Part shown: positions 16,550-27,879 of the stretch, piece after piece
Layout of the letters: every line of letters begins with the position of its first letter
Position numbering within the stretch: the stretch's first letter is position 1
From: Pseudomonadota bacterium
Lineage (GTDB): Bacteria; Pseudomonadota; Gammaproteobacteria; Xanthomonadales; Xanthomonadaceae
Reading direction: 5' to 3'
DNA length: 64,000 nucleotides
NCBI GenBank assembly: GCA_021821195.1
Contig: JAKACT010000004.1
Location: 1 to 64,000, forward strand
Translations under genes and position numbers: made by a program
Notes under the pieces: generated by a model
Database searches by the model: none
Told to the model about the DNA's origin: nothing
What the model saw: only the letters and a program-made list of their open reading frames with translations

Positions 16550-17173
16550 ATGGATCCGATCAAGAACCTCAACCTGGTGCCGATGGTGGTCGAACAGACC
16601 AGCCGCGGCGAGCGCGCGTACGACATCTATTCGCGCCTGCTGAAGGAGCGGGTGATCTTCCTGGTCGGCGGCATCGACGACCACGTGGCCAACGTGGTCG
16701 TCGCGCAGATGCTGTTCCTCGAGGCGGAGAACCCCGAGAAGGACATCAGCCTGTACATCAACTCGCCCGGCGGGATCGTGACGGCCGGCATGGCGATCTA
16801 CGACACCATGCAGTACATCAAGCCGGACGTGAGCACGATCTGCGTCGGCCAGGCCTGCTCGATGGGCGCGGTGCTGCTGGCGGCTGGCGCCGCCGGCAAG
16901 CGCTACGCGCTGCCCAACTCGCGGGTCATGATCCACCAGCCGCTGGGCGGCGCCCAGGGCCAGGCCACCGATATCGACATCCAGGCGCGCGAGATCCTGG
17001 CGATGCGCGAGCGCCTGAACGAGATCCTGGCCCGCCACACCGGCCAGGCCATCGACGTGATCGCCCGCGACACCGAGCGCGATAACTTCAAGGGTGCCGA
17101 GGCCGCCCGCGACTACGGGCTGGTGGACGAAGTGCTCAGCCGGCGCCCGGAAGAGTCGATCCAGACCAGCTGA
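16550..17173 (+). CDS. clpP: ATP-dependent Clp protease proteolytic subunit
   Basis: [34 protein letters not shown]...[14 protein letters not shown]...[20 protein letters not shown]. Confidence 0.97.
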   Translation: MDPIKNLNLVPMVVEQTSRGERAYDIYSRLLKERVIFLVGGIDDHVANVVVAQMLFLEAENPEKDISLYINSPGGIVTAGMAIYDTMQYIKPDVSTICVGQACSMGAVLLAAGAAGKRYALPNSRVMIHQPLGGAQGQATDIDIQAREILAMRERLNEILARHTGQAIDVIARDTERDNFKGAEAARDYGLVDEVLSRRPEESIQTS

Positions 17174-17313
17174 ATAGGCGGCGGGCCGTGGGTTCACGGT
17201 TTCCGCCCGCCGGCCGATAACTGGCGTACAACGAAGAACCGCCCCGGCTGGGCCCGGCGGGGGCGTATGGTATTCTCGGGCCGAAGCCGCACTGCGCGGC
17301 GAGTGAGTGGCGA

Positions 17314-18603
17314 ATGAGCGAAGACCGTCAGGGACGCAACACCGGCGACAACAGCAAGATCCTCTACTGCTCCTTCTGCGGGAAGAGCCAGCATGAGGTG
17401 CGCAAGCTGATCGCCGGGCCCAGCGTGTTCATCTGCGACGAGTGCGTTGAGCTCTGCAACGACATCATCCGCGAGGAACTCGAGGAGAAGGCGCAGTCCA
17501 GCCGCAGCTCGCTGCCCAAGCCGCGCGAGATCCTCGAGGTGCTGGACCAGTACGTGATCGGCCAGCAGCGGGCGAAGAAGACGCTGGCGGTGGCTGTCTA
17601 CAACCATTACAAGCGCATCGAGAGCCGGCAGAAGAACGACGACGTCGAGCTGGCCAAGTCCAACATCCTGCTGGTCGGCCCGACCGGCTCGGGCAAGACG
17701 CTGCTGGCGGAAACGCTGGCGCGCATGCTCAACGTGCCGTTCACCATGGCCGACGCCACCACGCTGACCGAAGCCGGCTATGTCGGCGAGGACGTGGAAA
17801 ACATCATCCAGAAGCTGCTGCAGAAGTGCGACTACGACGTCGAGAAGGCGCAGCACGGCATCGTCTACATCGACGAGATCGACAAGATCAGCCGCAAGTC
17901 CGAGAACCCGTCGATCACCCGCGACGTGTCCGGCGAAGGCGTGCAGCAGGCGCTGCTGAAGCTGATCGAAGGCACCCTCGCCAGCGTGCCGCCGCAGGGC
18001 GGGCGCAAGCATCCGCAGCAGGAGTTCCTGCAGGTGGATACCCGCAACATCCTGTTCATCGTCGGCGGCGCGTTCGCCGGCCTGGACAAGGTCATCCAGC
18101 AGCGCTCCACCGAGGCGGGCGGCATCGGCTTCGGCGCCAAGGTGAAGAGCGCGGAACGCAAGGCCGACGTCGGCCAGGTGCTGGCGCGGGTCGAGCCCGA
18201 GGACCTGATCAAGTACGGCCTGATCCCCGAATTCGTCGGCCGCCTGCCGGTGGTCGCCACGCTGGAGGAGCTGGACGAGGCGGCGCTGGTCAAGATCCTC
18301 ACCGAGCCCAAGAACGCCATCACCAAGCAGTTCAAGAAGCTGTTCGAGATGGAAGGCGTGGAGCTGGAGATCCGCCCCGATGCACTGGCGGCGATCGCCA
18401 AGCAGGCGATCAAGCGCAAGACCGGCGCGCGCGGCCTGCGCACCATCGTCGAATCGGTGCTGCTGGACACCATGTACGAACTGCCGTCGCTGGAGAACGT
18501 CAGCAAGGTGGTGGTGGACGAGTCGGTGATCGAACACAAGTCCGAGCCGTACCTGATCTACCAGACCGTGCCGGCGCCGGCCAAGGCCGCGGCCGCGGAC
18601 TGA
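17314..18603 (+). CDS. clpX: ATP-dependent Clp protease ATP-binding subunit ClpX
   Basis: Zinc-finger [11 protein letters not shown]...CDECVELC, Walker [38 protein letters not shown]. Confidence 0.97.
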   Translation: MSEDRQGRNTGDNSKILYCSFCGKSQHEVRKLIAGPSVFICDECVELCNDIIREELEEKAQSSRSSLPKPREILEVLDQYVIGQQRAKKTLAVAVYNHYKRIESRQKNDDVELAKSNILLVGPTGSGKTLLAETLARMLNVPFTMADATTLTEAGYVGEDVENIIQKLLQKCDYDVEKAQHGIVYIDEIDKISRKSENPSITRDVSGEGVQQALLKLIEGTLASVPPQGGRKHPQQEFLQVDTRNILFIVGGAFAGLDKVIQQRSTEAGGIGFGAKVKSAERKADVGQVLARVEPEDLIKYGLIPEFVGRLPVVATLEELDEAALVKILTEPKNAITKQFKKLFEMEGVELEIRPDALAAIAKQAIKRKTGARGLRTIVESVLLDTMYELPSLENVSKVVVDESVIEHKSEPYLIYQTVPAPAKAAAAD

Positions 18604-18625
18604 ACCCCGCCGCCGCGGGTGCGTG

Positions 18626-18649
18626 GAAAGCCGCCTTCGGGCGGCTTTC
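18626..18649 (+). terminator. Hairpin terminator after clpX
   Basis: gaaagccgccttcgggcggctttc immediately downstream of the clpX stop. Confidence 0.65.
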
Positions 18650-18742
18650 GCGTTCCTAGCGATGGGAAGCTTGTGCCCGTGCCGCGTAGGGAAGGCGCAA
18701 CGTACTGATGCGAAAGGGATTGCGTGCCCGCGGCCGAGGCTG

Positions 18743-18771
18743 CTTGCAACCCGGGTGCAACATCCCCATAA
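18743..18771 (+). promoter_or_regulatory. Putative sigma-32 (RpoH) heat-shock promoter of lon
   Basis: CTTGCA-N15-CCCCAT(AAA) about 55-80 nt upstream of the lon ATG; close to CTTGAA-N13..15-CCCCATNT. Confidence 0.65.
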
Positions 18772-18821
18772 ACGAGGCATGGCGGCGCAGGCGCGCCGCG
18801 GCCGCAACGGAGTCCCCCCAC

Positions 18822-21278
18822 ATGGCTGCCCCGACCCGATCCGAATCCCCCGTACTGCCGGTGCTGCCGCTGCGCGACGTGGTGGTGTTCCCGCACATGG
18901 TGATCCCGTTGTTCGTGGGTCGCGAAAAATCGATCCGCGCGCTGGACATCGCCGTGGAAGGCGACAAGCGCATCCTGCTGGTGGCGCAGAAGGCCGCCGA
19001 CACCGACGATCCCGAAGCCGGCGACCTGCATGGCATCGGCACGATGGCGCAGGTGCTGCAGCTGCTGAAGCTGCCGGACGGCACCATCAAGGTGCTGGTG
19101 GAGGGCCTGTCGCGCGCGCGCGCCGACGAGGTGCATGCGAAGGACGGCGCGCTGTTCGCCACCGCGCATGAAGTGGCCGCGGGCGAGGAGCGCGAGCCGC
19201 GCGAAGTGCAGGCGATCGTGCGCACCCTGCTGTCGCTGTTCGAGCAGTACATCAAGACCAACCGCAAGCTGCCGCCCGAGCTGCTGCAGACCCTGTCCGG
19301 CATCGAAGAGCCCGACCGCCTGGCCGACACCATCGCCGCGCACCTGGGGGTGCGCCTGGCCGAAAAGCAGAAGCTGCTGGAGACGCTGGATACCGCCGGC
19401 CGGCTGGAGCTGCTGGTGGGGCTGGTCGACGGCGAGATCGACGTGCAGCAGATGGAAAAGCGCATCCGCGGCCGGGTCAAGGGCCAGATGGAGAAGAGCC
19501 AGCGCGAGTACTACCTCAACGAGCAGATGAAGGCGATCCAGAAGGAGCTGGGCGAACTCGACGACGCGCCCAACGACCTCGACGAGATCGCCCGTCGGAT
19601 CGCCAACGCCGGCATGCCCAAGGCGGTGGAAACCAAGGCGCGGACCGAGCTGGCCAAGCTCAAGCAGATGTCGCCGATGTCGGCCGAGGCCGGGGTGGTG
19701 CGCAACTACCTCGACTGGCTGCTGGGCGTGCCGTGGAAGAAGCGCAGCAAGGTGCGCAAGGACCTCAAGGGCGCGCAGGAAACGCTGGACGCCGACCACT
19801 ACGGGCTGGAGAAGGTCAAGGACCGCATCCTCGAATACCTGGCGGTGCAGTCGCGCGTGGCCAAGATGAAGGGCCCGATCCTGTGCTTGGTCGGTCCGCC
19901 CGGCGTGGGCAAGACTTCGCTGGGGCAGAGTATCGCCAAGGCGACCAACCGCAAGTTCGTGCGCATGGCGCTGGGAGGCGTGCGCGACGAGGCCGAGATC
20001 CGTGGCCACCGCCGCACCTACGTGGGCTCGATGCCGGGCCGCATCGTGCAGAACCTCAACAAGGTCGGCACCCGCAACCCGCTGTTCATGCTGGACGAGA
20101 TCGACAAGATGTCGATGGACTTCCGCGGCGATCCGTCCTCGGCGCTGCTGGAGGTGCTCGATCCCGAGCAGAACCACACCTTCAACGACCATTACTTGGA
20201 AGTCGACCTCGACCTGTCCGAGGTGATGTTCGTCGCCACCTCCAACTCGCTGAACATCCCCGGCCCGCTGCTGGACCGCATGGAGGTGATCCGCATCCCC
20301 GGCTACACCGAGGAGGAGAAGCTCAACATCGCGATGCGCTACCTGGTGCCCAAGCAGCTCAAGGCCAACGGCCTGCGCGAGGGCGAGCTGTCGATCGCCG
20401 AGAGTGCCATCACCGGCATCGTGCGCTACTACACGCGCGAATCCGGCGTGCGCAACCTCGAGCGCGAGATCGCCAAGATCGCCCGCAAGGTGGTCAAGGA
20501 GATCGCGCTGAAGGGCCCGCAGTCGGCGCCGAAGAAGGGCAAGGCGGCGAAGGCGAAGACCATCGTCGTCACCGACAAGAACCTCGACAAGTACCTGGGC
20601 GTGCAGCGCTTCGACTTCGGCCGCGCCGAGGCGGAGAACGAGATCGGCCTGGTCACCGGCCTGGCATGGACCGAGGTCGGCGGCGACCTGCTGCAGATCG
20701 AGTCCACGCTGGTGCCGGGCAAGGGCGCATTGATCCTGACCGGCCAGCTGGGCGACGTGATGAAGGAGTCGGCATCGGCGGCGCTGTCGGTGGTGCGCGC
20801 GCGCACCGAGCAGCTCGGCCTCGAACTCGATTTCCTGCAGAAGCACGACATCCACGTGCACGTGCCGGACGGCGCGACGCCGAAGGACGGCCCCAGCGCC
20901 GGCATCGCCATGGCCACCGCGCTGGTGTCGATGCTCACGAAGATCCCGGTGCGCCACGACGTGGCGATGACCGGCGAGATCACCCTGCGCGGCAAGGTCA
21001 GCGCGATCGGCGGGTTGAAGGAGAAGCTGCTGGCGGCGCTGCGTGGCGGCATCCGCACGGTGATCATCCCGGACGAGAACCGCAAGGACCTGGCCGACAT
21101 CCCGGCGACGGTGACGAAGCACATGAAGATCGTGCCGGTGAAATGGATCGACGAGGTGCTGGACCTGGCGCTGGAGCGGCCGTTGCCCGCGCAGGCGCGT
21201 GGCAGCGGCAAGCCGGTGGCGGCCTCGAAGGGCAAGGCCAGGGGCAAGGCGGGCAGCCGTCCCGCCGTGCAACATTGA
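18822..21278 (+). CDS. lon: Lon protease (ATP-dependent endopeptidase La)
   Basis: [27 protein letters not shown]..., Walker [16 protein letters not shown], catalytic [11 protein letters not shown]. Start set at [13 protein letters not shown]. Confidence 0.97.
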   Translation: MAAPTRSESPVLPVLPLRDVVVFPHMVIPLFVGREKSIRALDIAVEGDKRILLVAQKAADTDDPEAGDLHGIGTMAQVLQLLKLPDGTIKVLVEGLSRARADEVHAKDGALFATAHEVAAGEEREPREVQAIVRTLLSLFEQYIKTNRKLPPELLQTLSGIEEPDRLADTIAAHLGVRLAEKQKLLETLDTAGRLELLVGLVDGEIDVQQMEKRIRGRVKGQMEKSQREYYLNEQMKAIQKELGELDDAPNDLDEIARRIANAGMPKAVETKARTELAKLKQMSPMSAEAGVVRNYLDWLLGVPWKKRSKVRKDLKGAQETLDADHYGLEKVKDRILEYLAVQSRVAKMKGPILCLVGPPGVGKTSLGQSIAKATNRKFVRMALGGVRDEAEIRGHRRTYVGSMPGRIVQNLNKVGTRNPLFMLDEIDKMSMDFRGDPSSALLEVLDPEQNHTFNDHYLEVDLDLSEVMFVATSNSLNIPGPLLDRMEVIRIPGYTEEEKLNIAMRYLVPKQLKANGLREGELSIAESAITGIVRYYTRESGVRNLEREIAKIARKVVKEIALKGPQSAPKKGKAAKAKTIVVTDKNLDKYLGVQRFDFGRAEAENEIGLVTGLAWTEVGGDLLQIESTLVPGKGALILTGQLGDVMKESASAALSVVRARTEQLGLELDFLQKHDIHVHVPDGATPKDGPSAGIAMATALVSMLTKIPVRHDVAMTGEITLRGKVSAIGGLKEKLLAALRGGIRTVIIPDENRKDLADIPATVTKHMKIVPVKWIDEVLDLALERPLPAQARGSGKPVAASKGKARGKAGSRPAVQH

Positions 21279-21349
21279 ACGCCGCCCGCGGATATGCATG
21301 CATGGTTGCCGGCATGTGTCTGAAAGCCGCGCCACTGCTCGCTTTCGTG

Positions 21350-21378
21350 TTGCGCACCGGAAACGGCGCTGGTATAAG
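21350..21378 (+). promoter_or_regulatory. Putative sigma-70 promoter upstream of hupB
   Basis: TTGCGC-N17-TATAAG in the lon-hupB intergenic region. Confidence 0.55.
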
Positions 21379-21500
21379 GTTGGCAACCGCGGCGGCCTGG
21401 CCTGGCGTCGCGGCAAGCCCGGAACCACGGCAGGGGAGCGCCGCGGTTCCGGTCAACGAGAATTCTCCGCGTCACTTTCCGCAACGGAGCCAACAAGCAA

Positions 21501-21773
21501 ATGAACAAAGCCGAATTCGTCGAAGCCGTCGCCGACAATGCCGAACTGACCAAGGCCGATGCCGGTCGCGCTGTTGATGCGATGGTCGCCGCCATCACCA
21601 AGGCCCTCAAGAAGGGCGACACCGTGACCCTCGTGGGCTTCGGCACCTTCTCGGTCCGCAAGCGCGGCGCCCGTACCGGCCGCAACCCGCGCACCGGCGA
21701 CACCATCAAGATCAAGGCCTCCAAGAACCCGGCGTTCAAGGCCGGCAAGGCGCTGAAGGACGCGGTCAACTGA
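21501..21773 (+). CDS. hupB: DNA-binding protein HU-beta
   Basis: [66 protein letters not shown]. Confidence 0.95.
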   Translation: MNKAEFVEAVADNAELTKADAGRAVDAMVAAITKALKKGDTVTLVGFGTFSVRKRGARTGRNPRTGDTIKIKASKNPAFKAGKALKDAVN

Positions 21774-21798
21774 TCGTTCCCCCCTGGGGAGCATCCGG

Positions 21799-21826
21799 AA
21801 AGCCCGGCCGCAAGCCGGGCTTTTTC
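21799..21826 (+). terminator. Intrinsic terminator after hupB
   Basis: aaagcccggccgcaagccgggctttttc: GC stem plus T run. Confidence 0.88.
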
Positions 21827-21887
21827 GTGCCTGCCGTTGGCCGGGAAGGTTCCGTTGTTCGGCGAGGGCTGCGATAATCCCCGGCCC

Positions 21888-21962
21888 GGGCACTTAGCTC
21901 AGCGGTAGAGCGGCTCCTTTACACGGAGCGGGTCGGGGGTTCGATCCCCTCAGTGCCCACCA
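21888..21962 (+). tRNA. tRNA-Val (anticodon UAC)
   Basis: GGGCACTTAGCTCAGCGGTAGAGCGGCTCCTTTACACGGAGC...GGTTCGATCCCCTCAGTGCCCACCA. Confidence 0.95.
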
Positions 21963-22022
21963 GGTTGCGAAAGAAAAGTGTTGCGCCTACGGAAAATGTA
22001 GGTATGATTGCGGGCTCACAGC

Positions 22023-22099
22023 GGAGTGGTAGTTCAGTCGGTTAGAATGCTGGCCTGTCACGCCGGAGGTCGCGGGTTCGAGTCCCGTCCACTCCGCCA
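22023..22099 (+). tRNA. tRNA-Asp (anticodon GUC)
   Basis: GGAGTGGTAGTTCAGTCGGTTAGAATGCTGGCCTGTCACGCCGGAGGTCGCGGGTTCGAGTCCCGTCCACTCCGCCA. Confidence 0.95.
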
Positions 22100-22219
22100 G
22101 TTTGAAGCAAGGGCCCTGCAGGAATGCGGGGCTTTTTGCTGTGCGCGCGCCTCGATCCCCGCTGCCTGCCGCGCCGCTCGGGTTAGACTAACCGGCTACG
22201 TCTCACTGCCGGTTCGCCC

Positions 22220-24187
22220 ATGCTGCAGAAACTCCGCGAAAAGACTTCCGGTTGGATCGCCACCGTGATCCTCGGCCTGCTGATCGTTCCGTTCGCTTTC
22301 TTCGGCATGGAGTCATACATGTCGCAGCAAGTGGACAACTACGTCGCGCGCATCGCCCAGCCACCTTCGTGGTGGAAGTCGGCGCCGCAGGTGTGGCCGG
22401 TGACCTACCTGTGGACGTTCCACGACATCGATTCGCAGGCCTACCGCGAGCGCCTGGAAATGGCGCGCATGAACCTGCGCGAGCAGCAGGGCGAGGACTT
22501 CGACCCGAAGGCGTTCGAGTCGGTGGAGAACAAGCGCCGGATCCTCGATGCGCTGATCGACGAACAGCTGATGAAGCTGGCCGCCGAGCGCGACGGCATC
22601 GTCATCAGCGACGCCGAGGTGCGCGACGCGATCCGCAAGTTCCCGGACTTCCAGGTGGACGGCGCGTTCAACGCCGACCGCTACCAGCTGCTGCTGGCGT
22701 CGCAGAACCCGCCGATGACCCCGCGTGATTTCGAGGCGCGCATCCGCGGCAGCCTGAAGAACGAACTGATCCCGTCTGGCATCGCCCGTTCCGCATTCGT
22801 CACCGACGTCGAGCTGGATCGCCTGATGCGCCTGCTCGGCGAGCATCGCGACGTGAGCTTCGTGGCCTTGCCGCCGGCCGCGCCGGATGCCGGCGAAGTG
22901 ACGGCCGCGCAGGTCGATGCCTGGTACCAGGCCCACAAGTCCGAATACCGGAAGCCGGAGACGGTGCGGTTGGAATACGTCGAAGTCGACGGCAGTGCAG
23001 TGCCGGCACCGGCGGTGGACGAGCCCGCGCTGCGCAAGCGCTACCAGGAACAGATCGCCAAGTATTCCTCGACCGAGAAGCGCGAGGTCGCGCATATCCT
23101 GGTGGCCGCGGCCGCGAATGCCAGCGCCGCCGAGCGCAAGGCGGCCGAGGCGAAGGCGAACAAGCTGGCTGCCGAAGCGAAGGCGCCGGGCGCGGATTTC
23201 GCCGCGCTGGCGCGTGCCAACTCGGATGACGCCGGCTCCAAGGCCGGCGGCGGCAGCCTCGGCTTGATCGCCAAGGGCGGCATGCCGGGCGCGTTCGACG
23301 ACACCGCCTTCGCGATGCAGGCGGGCGAGGTGCGCGGGCCGGTGAAGACCGATTTCGGCTGGCACATCATCAAGGTCAACGCCGTGCAGGCGGCGGTGCA
23401 GAGGCCGTTCGAGGAGGTGCGCGCCGAGCTGGAGCAAGAGCTGCAGGAAGGCTCGCGCGAGCGCGCCTTCAACGAGCTGACCGGCAAGCTGGTCGACGCC
23501 GCCTACCGCACCCCGACCTCGCTGGAGCCGGCCGCCAAGGCGCTGGGCTTGCCGCTGCAAACCACCCCGGCGTTCACCCGCGCTGGTGGCCCGGGCATCG
23601 CCAGTGACCAGAAGGTGCTGCGGGTGGCGTTCTCCGAGACGATGCTGCAGGACGGCACCGCCAGCGATCCGATCGAGCTGGGGCCGGAGCGCACGGTACT
23701 GGTCCGGGTGATCGAGCACGAGGCCGAGAAGGCGCTGCCGCTGGCGCAGGTGCGCGACGCGGTGGTGGCGGCGATCCACGCGGATCGCCAGCGCAAGGCC
23801 GCCGAGGCCGCCGCCGATGCGTTGGTGGAGGCGGCGAAGGCCAAGGGCCTGGCGGCAGCGGCGCAGGCGGCCGGATTGGCCGTGGCCAACCTGGACGACA
23901 TCACCCGCGGCATGCCGGTGCCGTCGCCGCAGGCGGCGGAGGCGTTCTTCAACCAGCCGCGCCCGCAGGCCGGCCAAGCGTCGGTCAACAAGGTGCTCGC
24001 GGGCGGCCAGTACGTGGTGTTCGCGGTGCGCGCGGTGCGTGACGCGGATATTGGCCAGGTCACGCCGCAACAGCGCGACACCCTGCGCAAGCAGATGGCG
24101 GCGGCGCACGGCATGCAGGCGCAGGATGCCTTCATCCGCGCGGCGCGCGCCAAGTACAGCATCAAGGTGGCGGAAGACCGGCTCTGA
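22220..24187 (+). CDS. ppiD: Peptidylprolyl isomerase PpiD (SurA N-domain, rotamase)
   Basis: MLQKLREKTSGWIATVILGLLIVPFAFFGM membrane anchor; parvulin domain VAHILVAAAANASAAERKAAEAK...GGSLGLIAKGGMPGAFDDTAFAMQAGEVRGPVKTDFGWHIIKV. Confidence 0.93.
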   Translation: MLQKLREKTSGWIATVILGLLIVPFAFFGMESYMSQQVDNYVARIAQPPSWWKSAPQVWPVTYLWTFHDIDSQAYRERLEMARMNLREQQGEDFDPKAFESVENKRRILDALIDEQLMKLAAERDGIVISDAEVRDAIRKFPDFQVDGAFNADRYQLLLASQNPPMTPRDFEARIRGSLKNELIPSGIARSAFVTDVELDRLMRLLGEHRDVSFVALPPAAPDAGEVTAAQVDAWYQAHKSEYRKPETVRLEYVEVDGSAVPAPAVDEPALRKRYQEQIAKYSSTEKREVAHILVAAAANASAAERKAAEAKANKLAAEAKAPGADFAALARANSDDAGSKAGGGSLGLIAKGGMPGAFDDTAFAMQAGEVRGPVKTDFGWHIIKVNAVQAAVQRPFEEVRAELEQELQEGSRERAFNELTGKLVDAAYRTPTSLEPAAKALGLPLQTTPAFTRAGGPGIASDQKVLRVAFSETMLQDGTASDPIELGPERTVLVRVIEHEAEKALPLAQVRDAVVAAIHADRQRKAAEAAADALVEAAKAKGLAAAAQAAGLAVANLDDITRGMPVPSPQAAEAFFNQPRPQAGQASVNKVLAGGQYVVFAVRAVRDADIGQVTPQQRDTLRKQMAAAHGMQAQDAFIRAARAKYSIKVAEDRL

Positions 24188-24236
24188 CGCGTGGCAGGCG
24201 GCGCGGTGGATCGCGTCGCCATCGCCCGGATATGGA

Positions 24237-24266
24237 AACGCCCGGCATTGCCGGGCGTTTTTTTTG
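24237..24266. terminator. Intrinsic terminator between convergent ppiD and fabI
   Basis: aacgcccggcattgccgggcgttttttttg. Confidence 0.88.
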
Positions 24267-24282
24267 CTGCGGTGGAGCCCGA

Positions 24283-25071
24283 TCAGTCGATCCCGCTCAT
24301 GCCCATGATGTTGTAGCCGGCGTCGACGTAGGTGATCTCGCCGGTGATGCCGTTGGCCAGGTCGGAGCACAGGAACGCGGCGGTGTTGCCCACGTCTTCG
24401 ATGGTGACCGCACGGCGCAGCGGGGCGGCGGCTTCGAAGCTGCTCAGCATCTTGCGGAAATTGGCGACGCCCGACGCGGCCAGCGTGCGGATCGGGCCGG
24501 CCGAGATCGCGTTGACGCGGGTGCCTTCCGGGCCCAGCGCCATCGCCATGTAGCGCACGGTGGCTTCCAGCGACGCCTTGGCCACGCCCATCGTGTTGTA
24601 GTTCGCCAGCGCGCGCTCGGCGCCCAGATAGGACAGGGTGAGGATGCTGCCGTTGCGGCCCTTCATCAGCGGGCGCGCGGCCTTGCCCAGCGCGGCCAGC
24701 GAGTAGGCGCTGATGTCGTGGGCGATGTGGTAGCGCTCGCGGTTGATGCCGTCGAGGAAGTCGCCCTCGATCGCCTCGCGCGGGGCGAAGGCGATGCAGT
24801 GCACGAGGATGTCGAAGCCGTCGCTCCAGTGCTTGCCCAGCTCGGCGAAGCAGTTGTCGATCTGGGCGTCGTCGGCCACGTCCAGCGGCAGCACGATGTT
24901 GCTGCCGTAGCCGGCGGCGGCGTCCTCGACGCGCGACTTGAGCTTTTCGTTCTGGTAGGTCAGCGCCAGCTCGGCGCCTTCGCGGTGGAAGGCGTCGGCG
25001 ATGCCGGTGGCGATCGAACGCTGGCTGGCGATGCCGGTGACCAGCGCGCGCTTGCCCTGCAGGAATCCCAT
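24283..25071 (-). CDS. fabI: Enoyl-ACP reductase FabI
   Basis: [49 protein letters not shown]...[29 protein letters not shown]. Confidence 0.93.
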   Translation of the reverse strand: MGFLQGKRALVTGIASQRSIATGIADAFHREGAELALTYQNEKLKSRVEDAAAGYGSNIVLPLDVADDAQIDNCFAELGKHWSDGFDILVHCIAFAPREAIEGDFLDGINRERYHIAHDISAYSLAALGKAARPLMKGRNGSILTLSYLGAERALANYNTMGVAKASLEATVRYMAMALGPEGTRVNAISAGPIRTLAASGVANFRKMLSSFEAAAPLRRAVTIEDVGNTAAFLCSDLANGITGEITYVDAGYNIMGMSGID

Positions 25072-25170
25072 GGTGTCTCCTTGAATGTGCGCGTGGGGCG
25101 CGTCGAGCGAATGCTCTAGTGTGCCCTGCGCGCGGGGTTGCGGCCAGTGTGCGCGCCCGTACGGAGGCGG

Positions 25171-25935
25171 TCAGGCGCGGAAACCATCCTTCCAGGCGCG
25201 CAGCGCGCCGAACACTTCGGCGTCGCTGTCCAGCGGTCGGCCAGCGTGGCGCTGCGCCGCCGCGCGCACGGCCGGTTCGGCGCAGCGCAGGAACGGGTTG
25301 CAGGCGCGCTCTTCCCCTAGCCGTGCCGGCAGGGTGGGCTGGCCCGCCGCGCGCAGGCGGCGGATTGCGTCCGCCCGCGCCCGCAGCGGCGGGTTGTCGG
25401 GATCCACGGCAAGTGCGAACGCCGCATTGGCCAGCGTGTATTCGTGCGCGCAGCAGATCCGGGTATCGTCCGGCAGCGCGGCGAGGCGCGCCAGCGAGGC
25501 GTGCATCTGCGCAGCCGTGCCCTCGAACATCCGCCCGCAGCCCAGGCTGAACAGCGTGTCGCCGCAGAACAGCAGGCCTTCGCCGGAGTAGGCCACGTGG
25601 CTGCGGGTGTGGCCGGGGACGGCCAGCACGCGGAAGCGCCACGGCCCGACGGCCACCTCTTCGCCATCCTCCACCCGCTGGCTGGCGGTGCCGATGCGCT
25701 CGTCGGCGGGCGCGAACACCGGCGTGCCCGGCCAGCGTGCCAGCAGCGCAGGCACGCCGCCGACATGGTCGCCGTGGTGGTGGGTCAGCAGGATCGCGTG
25801 CGGCGGCGGGCCGTCGCCCAGTGCGGCCAGCACCGGCGCCGCGTCGCCCGGATCGACCACCAGCGCGCGGCCGGCGGCGTCGCGCAGCAGCCAGATGTAG
25901 TTGTCGTCGAATGCCGGGAGCGACAGCAGGTGCAT
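25171..25935 (-). CDS. gloB: Hydroxyacylglutathione hydrolase (glyoxalase II)
   Basis: [35 protein letters not shown]...[16 protein letters not shown] metallo-beta-lactamase motif. Confidence 0.93.
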   Translation of the reverse strand: MHLLSLPAFDDNYIWLLRDAAGRALVVDPGDAAPVLAALGDGPPPHAILLTHHHGDHVGGVPALLARWPGTPVFAPADERIGTASQRVEDGEEVAVGPWRFRVLAVPGHTRSHVAYSGEGLLFCGDTLFSLGCGRMFEGTAAQMHASLARLAALPDDTRICCAHEYTLANAAFALAVDPDNPPLRARADAIRRLRAAGQPTLPARLGEERACNPFLRCAEPAVRAAAQRHAGRPLDSDAEVFGALRAWKDGFRA

Positions 25936-25981
25936 TTGTCCAGCCGTGACGTGGTGCGGGCTTTCCCGCAGAATCCCGATC

Positions 25982-26647
25982 ATGCCGCTGTCCTCGTTCC
26001 GCCCACAACCCGATCCCGCCGCCGCCGCCGTCTGGTTCGCGGGGGCGATGGGGCAGGTGCTTTTGGACAGCGAAGCCGACTGCGTGGGCGCTGCGCTGCG
26101 CCAGCGGCCGGCGCAGGCGGCGCTATGGCTTGGGCCTGCGGCCGCGTCGCTGCCGGATGGCAGCGAGGGTCCGCTGCCCGTGCGCCTGCACATGGGGGGC
26201 GCCGCCTTCCACGGCGACCTGCGCTGCGGCCTGCCGCTGCCGCTGGCCAGCGATTCCTGCGCGGTGGTCATCGTCCAGCATGGCGACGCCTCCGGCTGCG
26301 ACCAGGCGGAGTTGCTGGCCGAATGCGCGCGGGTGCTGCTGCCGGGTGGCTGGCTGTGGCTGCTGGCGCTGAATCCGCTCTCGCCCTACCGGCTGCGCTG
26401 GCGGGGGCAGGGGCTGCGTGCGCGCGAGCCGGTGACCTGGCGCAAGCGCCTGCGCGCGGCCGGGCTGGCGCCGGACTCGCTGACCCAGGGGATCGGCCCG
26501 GTTTGGGACATCGCCGCGGATGCGCGCCTGCAGGATGGCGTGGGCCTGCGCGCCGCGTTCCTGCTGCGTGCCGAGAAGCGCAGGCTGCCGATGACGCCGC
26601 TGCGCAAGCCGCGCCCGCTGGCGCTGCAGGCGGGGACGGCTGCGTGA
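25982..26647 (+). CDS. Methyltransferase-domain protein (class I SAM-type, divergent)
   Basis: C-terminal half [31 protein letters not shown] is methyltransferase-like; lies between gloB and rnhA. Confidence 0.65.
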   Translation: MPLSSFRPQPDPAAAAVWFAGAMGQVLLDSEADCVGAALRQRPAQAALWLGPAAASLPDGSEGPLPVRLHMGGAAFHGDLRCGLPLPLASDSCAVVIVQHGDASGCDQAELLAECARVLLPGGWLWLLALNPLSPYRLRWRGQGLRAREPVTWRKRLRAAGLAPDSLTQGIGPVWDIAADARLQDGVGLRAAFLLRAEKRRLPMTPLRKPRPLALQAGTAA

Positions 26648-27102
26648 GTCCTGCACGCAAGCACGTGGACATCCATACCGACGGCGCCTGCCTGGGCAAT
26701 CCCGGGCCGGGCGGCTGGGCCGCGCTGCTGTGCTGGCGGGGCGTCGAGCGCGAGCTGTCGGGGGGCGAGCCGGCCACCACCAACAACCGGATGGAGCTGA
26801 TGGCGGCGATCGCCGCGCTGGAGACCCTGAAGGAGCCGTGCAACGTGGTGCTGACCACCGATTCGCAGTACGTCCGCCAGGGCATCACCGAATGGATGGC
26901 CGGTTGGATCCGGCGCGGCTGGAAAACCTCTGGCGGCGATGTGGTCAAGAACCGCGACCTGTGGGAACGCCTGCATGCGGCTGCCGGCCGGCATGTGGTC
27001 GACTGGCGCTGGGTCAAGGGGCACGCCGGGCATCCGGAGAACGAGCGCGTCGACCAGCTGGCACGTTTGCAGGCGCTCAAGCACAAGGAGTACACGGGCT
27101 GA
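26644..27102 (+). CDS. rnhA: Ribonuclease HI
   Basis: [22 protein letters not shown]...[17 protein letters not shown]...[14 protein letters not shown]...[19 protein letters not shown] start overlapping the upstream stop. Confidence 0.95.
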   Translation: MSPARKHVDIHTDGACLGNPGPGGWAALLCWRGVERELSGGEPATTNNRMELMAAIAALETLKEPCNVVLTTDSQYVRQGITEWMAGWIRRGWKTSGGDVVKNRDLWERLHAAAGRHVVDWRWVKGHAGHPENERVDQLARLQALKHKEYTG

Positions 27103-27827
27103 TGCGGCAGGTCATCCTCGATACCGAAACCACCGGCCTGGAATGGCAGAAGGGCAACCGGGTGGTTGAAATCGGCTGCGTGGAAATGTTGGAGCGGCGG
27201 CCGACCGGGCGCACCTTCCACCGCTACCTGAAGCCGGACCGCGAGTTCGAGCCCGGCGCGCAGGAAGTCACCGGACTGACCCTGGAGTTCCTTGCCGACA
27301 AGCCTCGCTTCGCCGAGGTCGCTGGTGAGTTCCTGGGCTTCATCGATGGCGCCGAGCTGATCATCCACAACGCCGCCTTCGACCTCGGCTTCCTCAATGC
27401 CGAGCTGGCGCGCCTGGACGGGCTGGGGCGCATCCAGGACCGCTGCACGGTGGAGGACACGCTGCTGATGGCGCGGCAGCGCTATCCCGGCCAGCGCAAC
27501 TCGCTGGACGCGCTGTGCAAGCGGCTGGGCGTGGACAACTCGCAGCGCCAGCTGCACGGCGCGCTGCTCGACGCCCAGATCCTGATGGATGTGTACCTGG
27601 CGCTGACCTCGGGCCAGGGCGAGATCGGGTTCGACAGCGAGGCGCCGCCGCAGGCAGCGGCCGAGGTCGCCTTCGTGGCGGCGGGCGAAGCTGCGCCGCG
27701 CCCGCGGGTACGCGTCTCCGCCGAGGAGGCCGAGGCCCACGTCGCCCGGCTGGCGGGCCTGGCCAAGAAGGCCGGGCAGGCCGTATGGCTGGTGCTGGAG
27801 GCGGAGCACGAAGCGGGCCTGGCCTAA
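27102..27827 (+). CDS. dnaQ: DNA polymerase III subunit epsilon
   Basis: [30 protein letters not shown]...IIHNAAFDLGFLN...LGVDNSQRQLHGALLDAQILMDVYL. Confidence 0.95.
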   Translation: MRQVILDTETTGLEWQKGNRVVEIGCVEMLERRPTGRTFHRYLKPDREFEPGAQEVTGLTLEFLADKPRFAEVAGEFLGFIDGAELIIHNAAFDLGFLNAELARLDGLGRIQDRCTVEDTLLMARQRYPGQRNSLDALCKRLGVDNSQRQLHGALLDAQILMDVYLALTSGQGEIGFDSEAPPQAAAEVAFVAAGEAAPRPRVRVSAEEAEAHVARLAGLAKKAGQAVWLVLEAEHEAGLA

Positions 27828-27879
27828 GTCCGGCAGGGCGCGGGCAGTGCCCGCCGCTGCGTGTTGCGCGGGGCGTGGC

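Noticed and set aside
18558-21428. 956-aa minus-strand ORF opposite lon
   Set aside because: Low-complexity HRQLA-rich antisense frame of a highly conserved gene.
22313-26008. 1231-aa minus-strand ORF across ppiD, fabI and gloB
   Set aside because: Shadow frame overlapping several genuine genes in different frames; no recognisable domain.
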